A stretch of DNA of 64,000 bases from Capsulimonadaceae bacterium (GTDB lineage Bacteria; Armatimonadota; Armatimonadia; Armatimonadales; Capsulimonadaceae). How positions within the stretch are numbered: the stretch's first letter is position 1; each line of letters starts with the position of its first letter. The DNA lies in assembly GCA_031292625.1 (NCBI GenBank), contig JARLGU010000015.1, positions 1 to 64,000 of the forward strand, in the 5' to 3' direction. Both the position numbers and the translations under genes were made by a program. Under the pieces are notes generated by a model. The model was given only the letters and a program-made list of their open reading frames with translations. It was not told the DNA's origin and searched no databases. Shown here piece after piece: positions 43,531 through 51,551 of the stretch.

Positions 43531-43721
43531 AGGACGGCTCCATTGCCGCCGGGGCAATTTTTGAAAAAGGGCCGGCGCAGCGATTTCACCGGTTCGCGAT
43601 GTGCGCTGCAATCGGTCGATGGCGGCAAAAGGCCGTACGCGTGTTGACGTGGCTTCGTCGATCACCGGAGTGAACGAGGCGCGGGCGAGACCGGTCCGTG
43701 ACCGGCGGCACGAGTCGTCCT
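43531..43721 (-). repeat. MITE-like element, copy 3 (191 bp)
   Basis: AGGACGGCTC (43531-43540) and GAGTCGTCCT (43712-43721) bound the element, with GCCGCCGG motifs just inside each end. Read on the minus strand it carries the same order as copy 1 but one internal unit, including GTCAACACGCGTACGGCC and the ACCGGT hairpin. Flanking similarity to copies 1 and 2 extends outward on both sides (GGCGTATTGCGAGAA; GAAAGGCCTTT). Confidence 0.78.
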
Positions 43722-43773
43722 GAATCTTTCTCGCAATACGCCAGCTTTACTACACGGACTCTTACAGACACGT

Positions 43774-44058
43774 CTAGGGAATGCCTGGTGCGTGCTTCTC
43801 TTCCTTCTTCTTCTGCTCGACCATTTTGCAGCCGACGACGACCTGTTTTACGCCAGGCATCTTTTGGATGAGCAGAACGACGTCTCCGACTTCGCCCTTA
43901 ACGTAATATCCGACTTCGTCTTTCGGCGGGCCGATCGTTCCCGTGATGTAGATGACCCCTTTGTTGATTGTCAACTCCATGCGGGTCGTGTCCAGCGACG
44001 TTCTGCCAAACTGCCGGCGGATGTTGCGGCCGAGTTCCATTTCTTCGGCTGTAGCCAT
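43774..44058 (-). CDS. BON-domain-like small protein
   Basis: A 94-residue cytoplasmic protein resembling a BON (OsmY-type) domain. It has an initial helix (EMELGRNIRRQFGRT), then strands around MELTINKGVIYITGTIG, a loop, a helix (GDVVLLIQKMPGVKQVVV) and a charged Lys/Glu tail. The phrase INKGVIYITGTI matches the usual BON core 'V.nG.V.L.G.v'. It has a good ribosome site (GGAGG, 7 bp before the ATG) and a promoter. There is no signal peptide, unlike periplasmic BON proteins. Function unknown; phospholipid or ligand binding has been suggested for the family. Confidence 0.75.
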   Translation of the reverse strand: MATAEEMELGRNIRRQFGRTSLDTTRMELTINKGVIYITGTIGPPKDEVGYYVKGEVGDVVLLIQKMPGVKQVVVGCKMVEQKKKEEKHAPGIP

Positions 44059-44099
44059 GGTGGTGCCTCCATGTCCGGAACGATGTCCGGATCAACGCT

Positions 44100-44128
44100 A
44101 TTATAGTCGTACGACGGCGATAGCGCAA
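44100..44128 (-). promoter_or_regulatory. Promoter of the BON-like gene
   Basis: On the minus strand TTGCGC (44123-44128) and a perfect TATAAT (44100-44105) are 17 bp apart. Transcription would begin about 35 nt before the ATG, just after the terminator of the upstream gene. Confidence 0.7.
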
Positions 44129-44135
44129 TGTATGG

Positions 44136-44173
44136 AAAGCCCGGTTCCCAATGATTTGAGAGAACCGGGCTTT
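44136..44173 (-). terminator. Rho-independent terminator of the HEAT-repeat gene
   Basis: AAAGCCCGGTTC and GAACCGGGCTTT form a 12-bp perfect stem with a 14-nt loop. It lies 27 bp past the stop of the HEAT gene. The T-runs within the stem ends make it possibly bidirectional. Confidence 0.7.
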
Positions 44174-44199
44174 TCGAGAATTTAATGTTGTCCCAGTAA

Positions 44200-45885
44200 C
44201 TAGCCAGCGGCGAACTGTTGCAGCGCCTGCTGGGCTGCGAAACTCACCGAAGGGTCGGTAGAGGCCGCCAACTTCTGCAGAAGTGGCTTGGCATCCGGCG
44301 CGTGCAGCCATCCGAGGACAACCGCACACCACGTTCGTTGCTTGGAGGAACCGCTTTGCGCCGCCGCCATGACGAGCGGGCTAGCTTCAGCCCCAATCGC
44401 ACGAAGCGCGCGGCTTGCATATATAGGGGCGGTTGGATTGTCGGAACCAAGCGTGGCGACGAGGGCCGTGATCGCCGGTTTGCCAATTACGACCAACGAT
44501 ACCGATGCTGCGCCGGCAACGAAGCCGTTGGCGTCCGAAAGCCTGGCGACTAGCAGCGGAACGGCGGCAGGAGTTGCCGAGTGGCCGAGCGATTCGCAGA
44601 CGGATTGCCGTACGGCAACCGCCGGGTCCGTGAGGGCTGGCGCTAGGGCAGCCAAGGCGCTCGCGTTTCCGATGCCGCCAAGCGCGTAAGCGGCTCCGGC
44701 GCGTACCTGCTCAACGGGGCTTTTGACAGCGACTGCGAGCGATGGCACCGCGGCAGGACCGACGGCTTCGAGGCCAGTTCGCGCGGCTTGCGTAATGTGC
44801 GTATCGATATCGCCAAGAGCTTGCACGAGCGCGGTGATTGCTCCCGCGGTTTTGACGCGGCCGAGAGCGAGTGCGCACGACGAGCGCGCCCGGCTGTCGT
44901 CGGCGGTGTTGCCAAGGGCCTCGATGAGTACAGGCGCGGCCCCAATCGCAGTCGCCGCATCCGCCGGGGTGGGCACAATGCTTGGCGCGGGGGGCTTGCC
45001 CGCTGCGATTGCCTTCGCCGCGTCCGCCGCGGCCTTGTCGAGCGCCGCCTTCGTTGGCAGCGCCGCGACGACGACGTTTGAGAGGCTAAGCAAGGCCAAG
45101 CGGCGGATCTGTGGATCTCGCGGCGTTGCAGCGGCTTGTTGCTCAAGCGTAGGAATTGCCTTCGGATCCGCGATATCGCCGAGAATGCCAATCAGTTTGC
45201 CCTTGAATGTGGCATCCGGCGTATCAAGCAGACTAATGACGGAAGGCGATGCTGGTTTGCCGATCTTAGGCAATGTCGCGAGCGCGTCGTCTTTTGCTCC
45301 GGCCGGCTTGCCGCTGATCGCATCGACGACACGCGCGATGACAAAGTCGCCTCCGATTTTGCCCAGGGCGTCGCTGGCAGCGCTGCGCACATCTGGATCG
45401 CCATCGGCAAGATGGTTGACGATCTTGGTGACGTTGCCATCGCTCTTCTTGCCGATCGCCGTCAGACCATCGATCGTCGCGGTCTTGACCTTGGCATCCG
45501 AGTCTTTATGGAGGGCGTAAAGGTTATCCATCGCCTCGTCATCGGGCGCCTTGCCCGTCGAGAGCATCGCGACAAAGTCGGCGGTGCACGTCTCGCGGAT
45601 TGCGGTGCTTGCGACGTTAACGGGGCTCTTGTCGTCGCTGTTCGGGTCTTCGGTAGACGCAAGAACATCGGCAAGCTGGTCCTTTTCAGCCCACTTAAGA
45701 ATCTCTGCTTGCCGAACCGCAGGGTCTTTACTGGAAAGGCTTGCAACGGTGGCGGCATGATTAATCCGGTTGGTTTGCACCGTCGCGTAAATAGCGACGA
45801 TAATAACGGCCCAGACAACGATAGTCATGAGGCGGGTTTTGACGGCAGTAACAACGCCGTCTACCCAGGCTTTTTTGGCGGTCAT
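44200..45885 (-). CDS. Membrane-anchored HEAT-repeat protein
   Basis: A 561-residue protein with one N-terminal membrane helix (about 18-36, LMTIVVWAVIIVAIYAT) and a long series of HEAT/PBS-lyase-like repeats. Repeats are recognisable as A-x2-LG-x-IG units, for example DVRSAASDALGKIGGD, VRAGAAYALGGIGNASALAA and VRQSVCESLGHSATPAAVPL. It is likely a protein-binding scaffold outside the cytoplasm. The ATG at 45885 is used because a strong promoter (TTGACA-17-TATGAT) would start transcription near 45915, inside the first codons of a longer reading. The Shine-Dalgarno spacing of 14 nt is long, so the start is uncertain. Confidence 0.85.
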   Translation of the reverse strand: MTAKKAWVDGVVTAVKTRLMTIVVWAVIIVAIYATVQTNRINHAATVASLSSKDPAVRQAEILKWAEKDQLADVLASTEDPNSDDKSPVNVASTAIRETCTADFVAMLSTGKAPDDEAMDNLYALHKDSDAKVKTATIDGLTAIGKKSDGNVTKIVNHLADGDPDVRSAASDALGKIGGDFVIARVVDAISGKPAGAKDDALATLPKIGKPASPSVISLLDTPDATFKGKLIGILGDIADPKAIPTLEQQAAATPRDPQIRRLALLSLSNVVVAALPTKAALDKAAADAAKAIAAGKPPAPSIVPTPADAATAIGAAPVLIEALGNTADDSRARSSCALALGRVKTAGAITALVQALGDIDTHITQAARTGLEAVGPAAVPSLAVAVKSPVEQVRAGAAYALGGIGNASALAALAPALTDPAVAVRQSVCESLGHSATPAAVPLLVARLSDANGFVAGAASVSLVVIGKPAITALVATLGSDNPTAPIYASRALRAIGAEASPLVMAAAQSGSSKQRTWCAVVLGWLHAPDAKPLLQKLAASTDPSVSFAAQQALQQFAAG

Positions 45886-45921
45886 CGGGGAAATGATGTC
45901 TCCTGAGGGTAGCTTCATGCT

Positions 45922-45950
45922 ATCATAGTCCATAGGAATTTATTTGTCAA
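45922..45950 (-). promoter_or_regulatory. Strong sigma70-type promoter of the HEAT-repeat gene
   Basis: TTGACA (45945-45950) and TATGAT (45922-45927) on the minus strand are exactly 17 bp apart. The -35 element reaches to within 3 bp of the divergent purN start codon. Confidence 0.78.
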
Positions 45951-45952
45951 GC

Positions 45953-46576
45953 ATGTTCAGAATTGCAATCCTTCTCTCCGGTGCCCATGGCCGCGGCAGC
46001 ACTCTCATCAACCTGGCCGATGCGTGTCAAGATGGTCGAATTCCCGATGCCGGGATCGCGGCCGTCATCGGCACCGTCTCTTCAAGCCCCGCCATTCAGC
46101 GGGCGGCGGCGTACGGTCTGCCTGTTCGCGTCATCCCTCCAAAGGGCGACGACTACGGGGTAAGACTTCGCGATGCGCTTGTCTCGGCTGAACCGGATCT
46201 TGTCTGCCTGGCGGGCTACATGCGGCGTACGCCGCAGGAAGTTCTCGACGCCTTTCCAAGCCGTATCGTGAACATCCATCCTGCGCTGCTGCCTTCGTTC
46301 GGCGGGCAGGGAATGTATGGCGAACACGTCCATAAGGCGGTGTATGAGGCGGGCGTGAAGGTGACGGGGTGTACGGTCCACTTCATCGATTCCGGCTACG
46401 ACACCGGACCGATTCTGTTGCAGAAGACCGTGGAAATCAACGATGGCGATATGCCGGATGCCATCGCCGCGCGCGTGCTTGTCGCTGAGCACGCCGCATA
46501 TCCCGAGGCTGTTCGACTCATTGCGGAAGGTCGTGTCAAGCTTCACGGCAGGCGGGTCGCCGTCCTGCGCGGTTGA
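45953..46576 (+). CDS. purN: Phosphoribosylglycinamide formyltransferase (folate-dependent)
   Basis: A 207-residue GAR transformylase, third step of purine synthesis, using 10-formyltetrahydrofolate. FRIAILLSGAHGRGSTLINL is the N-terminal nucleotide-binding block. The active-site signature NIHPALLPSFGGQGMYG carries the catalytic His near 107, and HFIDSGYDTGPILLQ carries the catalytic Asp near 143. The usual SGxGSN reads SGAHGRGST, a small variation. The ATG at 45953 has no Shine-Dalgarno site; an in-frame TTG lies 9 nt upstream. The divergent HEAT promoter overlaps this start region. Confidence 0.94.
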   Translation: MFRIAILLSGAHGRGSTLINLADACQDGRIPDAGIAAVIGTVSSSPAIQRAAAYGLPVRVIPPKGDDYGVRLRDALVSAEPDLVCLAGYMRRTPQEVLDAFPSRIVNIHPALLPSFGGQGMYGEHVHKAVYEAGVKVTGCTVHFIDSGYDTGPILLQKTVEINDGDMPDAIAARVLVAEHAAYPEAVRLIAEGRVKLHGRRVAVLRG

Positions 46577-46582
46577 ATGCGC

Positions 46583-46948
46583 CTACTCGCGATAAATCGC
46601 AAATTGAGTTGGGGTTTCCCAAACCTTGACCGAGCTGACGCGGCCTCGCTCGAACTGCGTCTTCTTCATCTGCTGGAAGATGACCTTTGCAATGTTCTCA
46701 GCCGAGGGCGACAGATTGTCGAACCACGGAAGGTCGTTTAGGTAGGTGTGGTCGAGCACGGCGAGAACGGCATTGAACTCGCGTTTGACATCGACGAAAT
46801 CGACGAGCATCCCGAACTGGTCAAGTTGCTCGCCTTCGTATGACACGACGACGGTGTAATTGTGACCGTGCAGCGCCTCGCAGGGGCCGTTGTATCCGAA
46901 TAGCCTGTGGGCGCAGGCGATGGTCTTCTCCACGCTTATTTCAAACAT
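46583..46948 (-). CDS. queD: 6-carboxy-5,6,7,8-tetrahydropterin synthase-like (QueD/PTPS)
   Basis: A 121-residue T-fold enzyme. Zinc ligands are His14 (CAHRL) and the HGHN pair near 29-31; the Cys of GPCEALHGHN is the catalytic position. GMLVDFVDVKREFN near 45 and LDHTYLND near 65 are the further family blocks, and the C-terminal Glu region is present. In bacteria this protein usually makes 6-carboxytetrahydropterin for queuosine and other deazapurines; no other que gene is nearby. The ATG follows a TACAAT -10 by 8 bp, so the mRNA is probably leaderless. Confidence 0.9.
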   Translation of the reverse strand: MFEISVEKTIACAHRLFGYNGPCEALHGHNYTVVVSYEGEQLDQFGMLVDFVDVKREFNAVLAVLDHTYLNDLPWFDNLSPSAENIAKVIFQQMKKTQFERGRVSSVKVWETPTQFAIYRE

Positions 46949-46956
46949 CGCCGCTT

Positions 46957-46962
46957 ATTGTA
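46957..46962 (-). promoter_or_regulatory. -10 element for a probably leaderless queD transcript
   Basis: TACAAT on the minus strand ends 8 bp before the ATG at 46948. No ribosome site is present. Confidence 0.5.
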
Positions 46963-47155
46963 CCCGCAATCCGATCGCAGGATAGGCGTCGGTGAACAAT
47001 CGCGAATTCGACGCCGCTCCATAAGGATAGGGCGGATGTTGTCGTCGCGCCCAGCCTGATCGATATGCTCAAGCCGGGCGTCTGAAACGAGAGATATCCA
47101 ATTCGTTAGACGACCCGCGTATCGTCCGTTTGTCCGGCAACGGGCAAGACCTCGC

Positions 47156-47650
47156 TCATTTTTCCGGGCGGACGTGCGAAACGTCCGGCGAATGGCGTTG
47201 CTTGGCGGCGCCCGAATGGTATCCGCCGTTGGCGAGTGCGGTGGTTTTGACGGGTTCGTCTTTCGCGGACGTATCGAAGAGAGTCGTCCAGCGGGTGAGT
47301 TTTATCATAATGGCGGCGGACAGCTTGCCGAACCGGGAATTGATCGCCATTTCCTTCTCGGCCTCGTCCAGCCTTCCCGACAACGCCAGCCCCAGCACCC
47401 TTCCCGCCTCCGCGTGAAACGCGACATTCAGGGCAACGACGTCTTTGTAGTCGGGCATGGAGCTTGGTCCGGTTTCCGACGTCCCTCGAAGCCACTTCCC
47501 GAATTTGCACTGCCGGTCGTTTGAGACCTCTTCGACGCTGAGCGGCTTGCCGACGCCGTCTGCAAGAGTGCCCGTGCGGATCGCAGCGGTAAGCTTTTTC
47601 CTCCACGCATCATGCTGCTCGATTGCGCTACGAATTTCGGCGACTGTCAT
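47156..47650 (-). CDS. Stand-alone CZB (chemoreceptor zinc-binding) domain protein
   Basis: A 164-residue protein with the CZB pattern. An N-terminal His is in IEQHDAWRKKL, then the hallmark CKFGKWLRG (Cys48), and a later His in NVAFHAEAGRVL, which together bind zinc in this family. CZB domains usually sit at the C-terminus of chemoreceptors or diguanylate cyclases and sense zinc or hypochlorite through the Cys. Here it stands alone; the last 45 residues are not conserved. GAAGGAG lies upstream of the ATG. It is directly downstream of kdpA, in the place where kdpB would normally be. Confidence 0.82.
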   Translation of the reverse strand: MTVAEIRSAIEQHDAWRKKLTAAIRTGTLADGVGKPLSVEEVSNDRQCKFGKWLRGTSETGPSSMPDYKDVVALNVAFHAEAGRVLGLALSGRLDEAEKEMAINSRFGKLSAAIMIKLTRWTTLFDTSAKDEPVKTTALANGGYHSGAAKQRHSPDVSHVRPEK

Positions 47651-47772
47651 GGTCTGCTTCTATAACTCCTTCGTACAAATAAGGTTTCGCGAGACGCAGT
47701 CTTATTTTTCGGAATATTCGGGCGATTTTTTAACGCATTTATACCGAGATTCGGTCGCCGATTTTTAGCCCG

Positions 47773-49479
47773 CTACATCAGCCGCTCCAGAATCGGTCCG
47801 ATGGCAAGGGCGGGAAGAAAGCCGAGGCCGACGACGATGAGAGCGGTGAACGTGACGAGCGCGCCGAATTGAAATGTGTCGGTTGGCAAAGCAGCCGGAG
47901 ATAAGCTTCGTCTTGCGCGGGCAAAGTGCTCGGCAAGTACGAGGGCCGGGATCGCGAGAGCAAACCTGCCGAATAGCATCGTGAAGGCGGTCGTAATATT
48001 GTAGAACGGCAGGTTGGAACTGAGTCCGGCGAAGCTCTGGCCGTTGTTTGCGAAGCAGCTCGCGTAGGCGTAGAAGATTTCCGTGAACCCGTGCGGCCCC
48101 GTATTCGCGGTGAGCCCTGCGAGACCAGCGGGCAAGACGACAGCGGCGGCGACCGGCAGCAAGATGGCGACCGGCGACGCGAGAGCAAAAAGCATAACGA
48201 GCTTCATCTCGGGCGCGCCGATCTTGCGGCCAAGAAACTCAGGAGTGCGTCCGATCATCAGCCCAGCCACGAAGACGGCTATCAATGCGATCATCATTAT
48301 CGAATAGATGCCAGTGCCCAATCCGCCGAAAACGATCTCGCCGAGAAGCATGTTGATCAGCGGGATCATGCCGGATAGCGGCAGATAGCTGTCATGCTGC
48401 GAGTTCGTCGAACCCGTTGCGCAGTTCGACGTGACGGTGGCCGTCAGCGCCGAGGAAGCCGCGCCAAAGCGAACCTCCTTTCCTTCCATGTTAGGCGATG
48501 CCATCGACGGAAGCGCATGGAGCGCCGCGGTGATGCGCGGGTTGCCGAGCTGTTCGGGAACGGCTGTTAGGAAGTATCCTGAGACGAACAAGAACACCAT
48601 GACGCCATAGAGCATCCAGCCAAGGCGGATGCTGCCCGATACGCGTCCGAACACATGCGTCAGCGACGCGGGAAGTGCCGCGATCGCGAGCATTTCGACA
48701 AAGTTCGTGAGCGGGGTAGGGTTTTCAAAAGGGTGTGCGCCGTTCGCGTTGAAGAAGCCGCCCCCGTTTGTCCCGAGGTTTTTGATGAACTCCAAGGCCG
48801 CTACGGGACCCTGAGCGATTAGTTGCGGCATTCCCTCAACGGTTGTTGCGTGCGTGTATGGCAGGAAATTCATCGGCACGCCTTGCCATACGAGGAACAA
48901 GCTTCCAATTATTGAGGCCGGCAGAAGGACCCAAAGGGTCGCCCGGACAAGGTCTTGCCAGAAGTTTCCAAGAACACGCGTGCGGTCGCCGGACGAGAAG
49001 CCGCGGATAAACGCGATCCCAACCGCAAGACCGGCCGCGCCCGCCAGAAAATTCTGTCCTTCCAGCCCGGCGATTTGGCTCCAGTAGCTCATCGTGCTTT
49101 CGCCCGCGTAGGCCTGCCATGTGGATGTCGTCACGAAGCTGACGGCGGTGTTGAAAGCGAGATCGGGGGAGGTCGGAGAGGACAGGACGTTCTTGTCGTA
49201 CCAGGGAAAATAAGACTGGAGCCGGAGCAAGGCATAGAGGAGGACGCAGCCCGAAAAACTGAATAGAACGAACGATTTACAGTATTTCAGGGCATCCATG
49301 CCATATGCGGAATTGATGCGGCAAATGCGGTAGATCGTTCGCTCAATGGGAAGCAGTATGCCATCGAGCAATGTGCGCTCACCGCTGAACACACGGTGAA
49401 CATATGATCCAAGCGGCTTTACGAGAAGCGTTACGATCGTCAGGAACGCGAGAAGCTCAAATAGGCCTGCAACGTTCAT
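47773..49479 (-). CDS. kdpA: Potassium-transporting ATPase potassium-binding subunit
   Basis: A 568-residue membrane protein clearly homologous to KdpA over its full length. Selectivity-filter regions are seen: loop 1 FVTTSTWQAYAGE (usual TNTNWQ), loop 2 NLGTNGGGFFNANGAHPFENP split here as NLGTNGGGFFN and AHPFENP, loop 3 NCATGSTNSQHDSY, and loop 4 FANNGQSFAGLS. Loop 1 has lost the two Asn of TNTNWQ. GGAG lies 7 bp before the ATG. kdpB and kdpC, which should follow directly, are absent; a CZB gene follows instead. Either the other subunits are elsewhere or the protein has a separate role. Confidence 0.9.
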   Translation of the reverse strand: MNVAGLFELLAFLTIVTLLVKPLGSYVHRVFSGERTLLDGILLPIERTIYRICRINSAYGMDALKYCKSFVLFSFSGCVLLYALLRLQSYFPWYDKNVLSSPTSPDLAFNTAVSFVTTSTWQAYAGESTMSYWSQIAGLEGQNFLAGAAGLAVGIAFIRGFSSGDRTRVLGNFWQDLVRATLWVLLPASIIGSLFLVWQGVPMNFLPYTHATTVEGMPQLIAQGPVAALEFIKNLGTNGGGFFNANGAHPFENPTPLTNFVEMLAIAALPASLTHVFGRVSGSIRLGWMLYGVMVFLFVSGYFLTAVPEQLGNPRITAALHALPSMASPNMEGKEVRFGAASSALTATVTSNCATGSTNSQHDSYLPLSGMIPLINMLLGEIVFGGLGTGIYSIMMIALIAVFVAGLMIGRTPEFLGRKIGAPEMKLVMLFALASPVAILLPVAAAVVLPAGLAGLTANTGPHGFTEIFYAYASCFANNGQSFAGLSSNLPFYNITTAFTMLFGRFALAIPALVLAEHFARARRSLSPAALPTDTFQFGALVTFTALIVVGLGFLPALAIGPILERLM

Positions 49480-49619
49480 CCCTTGTCTCCTACGTTGGCG
49501 CTGATTTGCCTGACGCGCCGATACTCGCGCGTTCAGGACGAATTCAGGCTACCGCGAAGCGTATAAAGGGACCGTAAGAATTGGGAGGCTACGTATAATG
49601 ATTCTGTAACGAACTTCGG

Positions 49620-49964
49620 CTAAAGGCGACGGGCGATCTTGTTGTCGTCGTCGATCAGAATCACCTTGGGGACGATCGGCTTTTCAGAGACGGCGAACGC
49701 GGCCACGATAACCTTGTGTCCAACCTCGACGCGCAAGGCAGCCGCGCCGTTCAAGCACACGACGCCCGATCCGCGCTCGCCGGGGAGTGCATACGTCTCC
49801 AAGCGCTCGCCATTGGCGATGTTCCAGACATGCACCAATTCGCCAGGCCAGATGTCGACTGCATCGAGGAGGTCCTGATCGATCGTAATGGAGCCGATAT
49901 AGTCGACGTTCGCTTCCGTGATGGTACACCGATGTATCTTACTCTTCAAAAGTTGCCGCAGCAT
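49620..49964 (-). CDS. panD: Aspartate 1-decarboxylase precursor
   Basis: A 114-residue pyruvoyl enzyme making beta-alanine for pantothenate and CoA. The self-cleavage site Gly24-Ser25 is in DYIGSITID, and [16 protein letters not shown] is the family N-terminus with the active Lys9. [20 protein letters not shown] near 72 is the C-terminal block with the Asn-Gly-Ala-Ala motif. The ATG at 49964 is set by homology and by TAGACT ending 7 bp upstream; the longer open frame up to 50849 crosses a repeat and another gene antisense. It may be leaderless. Confidence 0.95.
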   Translation of the reverse strand: MLRQLLKSKIHRCTITEANVDYIGSITIDQDLLDAVDIWPGELVHVWNIANGERLETYALPGERGSGVVCLNGAAALRVEVGHKVIVAAFAVSEKPIVPKVILIDDDNKIARRL

Positions 49965-49971
49965 AGTCTTT

Positions 49972-49977
49972 AGTCTA
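49972..49977 (-). promoter_or_regulatory. -10-like element for a probably leaderless panD transcript
   Basis: TAGACT on the minus strand ends 7 bp before the ATG at 49964. No Shine-Dalgarno site or clear -35 is seen. Confidence 0.4.
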
Positions 49978-50025
49978 CCCCAACACGGCGTTTTGGGGGA
50001 GTGGCGGAAATGTACGGGAACAGAG

Positions 50026-50075
50026 CGATCGCATCTATGACTGTTAACAGCGGCGCGGGTCCGGTCCTGAAAGGG
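50026..50075 (-). repeat. 50-bp dispersed repeat, copy B
   Basis: Inverted copy of 5589-5638 with about four or five differences, sharing CTGTTAACAG and CGATCGCATCTAT in this strand. It lies in the 354-bp gap between panD and the divergent membrane protein gene; a GCCCGTGAACGGGC hairpin follows near 50095. Nothing else recognisable is in that gap. Confidence 0.72.
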
Positions 50076-50306
50076 CCGGCCTGTGTTGAGAAAGCCCGTG
50101 AACGGGCCTAATCGGTAGACGGCCAGCATTTTCGTGAGCCGGGCGGCCCGATTGATGGGGCTTGACATCTCAGGACGGTCGTTCACGGCCGGAAACCGAG
50201 CCAATATCGGTGACAATCGTTGATATCGCGATAGATGCGATCGCCCTGTGTACGGGAAAGACGGAATGCGTCCTGCGCCTGGTTGCGCGGGCGCTGATAA
50301 CCGGGG

Positions 50307-50312
50307 TAACTT
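50307..50312 (+). promoter_or_regulatory. -10-like element for a probably leaderless gene
   Basis: TAACTT ends 6 bp before the ATG at 50319; no Shine-Dalgarno site precedes that start. Confidence 0.3.
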
Positions 50313-50318
50313 ATTTCC

Positions 50319-51263
50319 ATGATTCAAGAGCCAGTGCCACATGCGACGAATGGCTTCCGCATGGCGTTGCGGTTTGCGACGGCGGTAGGCCTCTTTGCGT
50401 CGCTCGCCTTCGTAGGCATATACTTCTTTTGCCGCGATACCCAAATCCAGCTGGTCGATAGCGATCTGGAGACGTCCACTACGTTGATCGGCGCTCAGTT
50501 CCAGGCGCAGGCTCAGACGAAGGCGCTTACCGACGCCGCTAAGCAAGCGACGAATGACCAGAATACGGGATGCGGAGACGACGACGATCAATGCGCGCGT
50601 CAAGGCGCCTCCAAGCGAGGCGGCGACGGCGCGGATAGCGATGGCGGCGACGGCGATGGAGGCGTTCCGAACTTCGTCAATACTATCGGAGCGGATCAGG
50701 ACAGGCCCGCCGATTACGATTCGCGTCTTTTCGTGCGTCTCGTCGACCAAACCGGGGCGACGGCGGCGGAATCGCCAAGTGTCCGGGGGCTGCCGGGAAT
50801 CGATGCTTCGTTGCGTTCCATTTCCGCTCGTGGCTCGGGACTGGCGCACGCGTTTGCGGGCGGCGGATCCCTTCCGGTGCTGCGCGTCGAGACGACGGAC
50901 TTAAAAGGGTACCGCCTTCAGGTTGCCCTTGCCTGGCACAGCCAGGCCGCGTGGCTCGTTGGACTGGCGGAATGGCTTGCCGGCGCATTGGCTCTCAGTA
51001 CGTTCCTCGCGGGCTGCGGCGGATATGCGGTTGCAAGGCGTCTTAGGGAGCCGGTCGTGACCAAGCAAACAGGCGCGGTGGTTGCGATGCGGAGTATAGA
51101 GGAAGATTCTCCGGTAAAGCGCCGCGCTCTAACGGAGGCTATCGTCGTCGAGAAGCAGGCGGATGTCGTTGAGGAAAAGCCTGAATCGGCGACGGTTAAA
51201 CGCTATGCGGTCGAGGATGAGGAAGAGCAGCAGGTAATCGGCCGGATTCCGCCGGATATCTAA
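50319..51263 (+). CDS. Two-TM membrane protein resembling a sensor kinase input module without kinase
   Basis: A 314-residue protein. Membrane helices lie near 21-38 ([16 protein letters not shown]) and near 214-235 ([19 protein letters not shown]), enclosing an extracytoplasmic domain of about 175 residues. That domain contains a Gly/Asp-rich segment with a Cys pair (CGDDDDQC, then [15 protein letters not shown]). The phrase [20 protein letters not shown] just before helix 2 resembles the input end of heavy-metal or QseC-type histidine kinases. The 80-residue cytoplasmic tail is charged and has no HAMP or kinase domain. I do not recognise a family. A strong terminator follows. Confidence 0.65.
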   Translation: MIQEPVPHATNGFRMALRFATAVGLFASLAFVGIYFFCRDTQIQLVDSDLETSTTLIGAQFQAQAQTKALTDAAKQATNDQNTGCGDDDDQCARQGASKRGGDGADSDGGDGDGGVPNFVNTIGADQDRPADYDSRLFVRLVDQTGATAAESPSVRGLPGIDASLRSISARGSGLAHAFAGGGSLPVLRVETTDLKGYRLQVALAWHSQAAWLVGLAEWLAGALALSTFLAGCGGYAVARRLREPVVTKQTGAVVAMRSIEEDSPVKRRALTEAIVVEKQADVVEEKPESATVKRYAVEDEEEQQVIGRIPPDI

Positions 51264-51293
51264 ATCGAACTCATATGTTTCCCTACAACAGCA

Positions 51294-51328
51294 AGCCGCG
51301 TCCAGAGAGTGATCTGCTGGACGCGGCT
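51294..51328 (+). terminator. Rho-independent terminator
   Basis: AGCCGCGTCCAG pairs perfectly with CTGGACGCGGCT (12-bp stem, 11-nt loop), followed by AATTCTATTGTGTTTTT. It lies 30 bp after the membrane protein gene. The 220 bp from here to the mgsA stop hold nothing recognisable. Confidence 0.75.
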
Positions 51329-51551
51329 AATTCTATTGTGTTTTTCTCTTGTGATGTTTCAGTTGTCAACTCAGTTGTTACGCCCATTGTGAGAGCGACA
51401 ACTCAATAATTCCATGATCGGTCGCTTTGTTCCCAAATTTCGCATTGCGGACGCGGATTTGAGAAAATCCGGTACTGTTGCCGGCGCGTGGAATTGCGAG
51501 GGCGCGGCGGCGCGGGAGGGCGGACCGGAGTCCCGTCGTGTTGTTGCGCTC

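Noticed and set aside
49594-49599. TATAAT on the plus strand between kdpA and panD
   Set aside because: No plus-strand gene follows; it runs into panD antisense.
49620-50849. A 409-residue fusion ending in panD
   Set aside because: PanD begins at 49964 by homology; the upstream part crosses a repeat and lies antisense to another gene.
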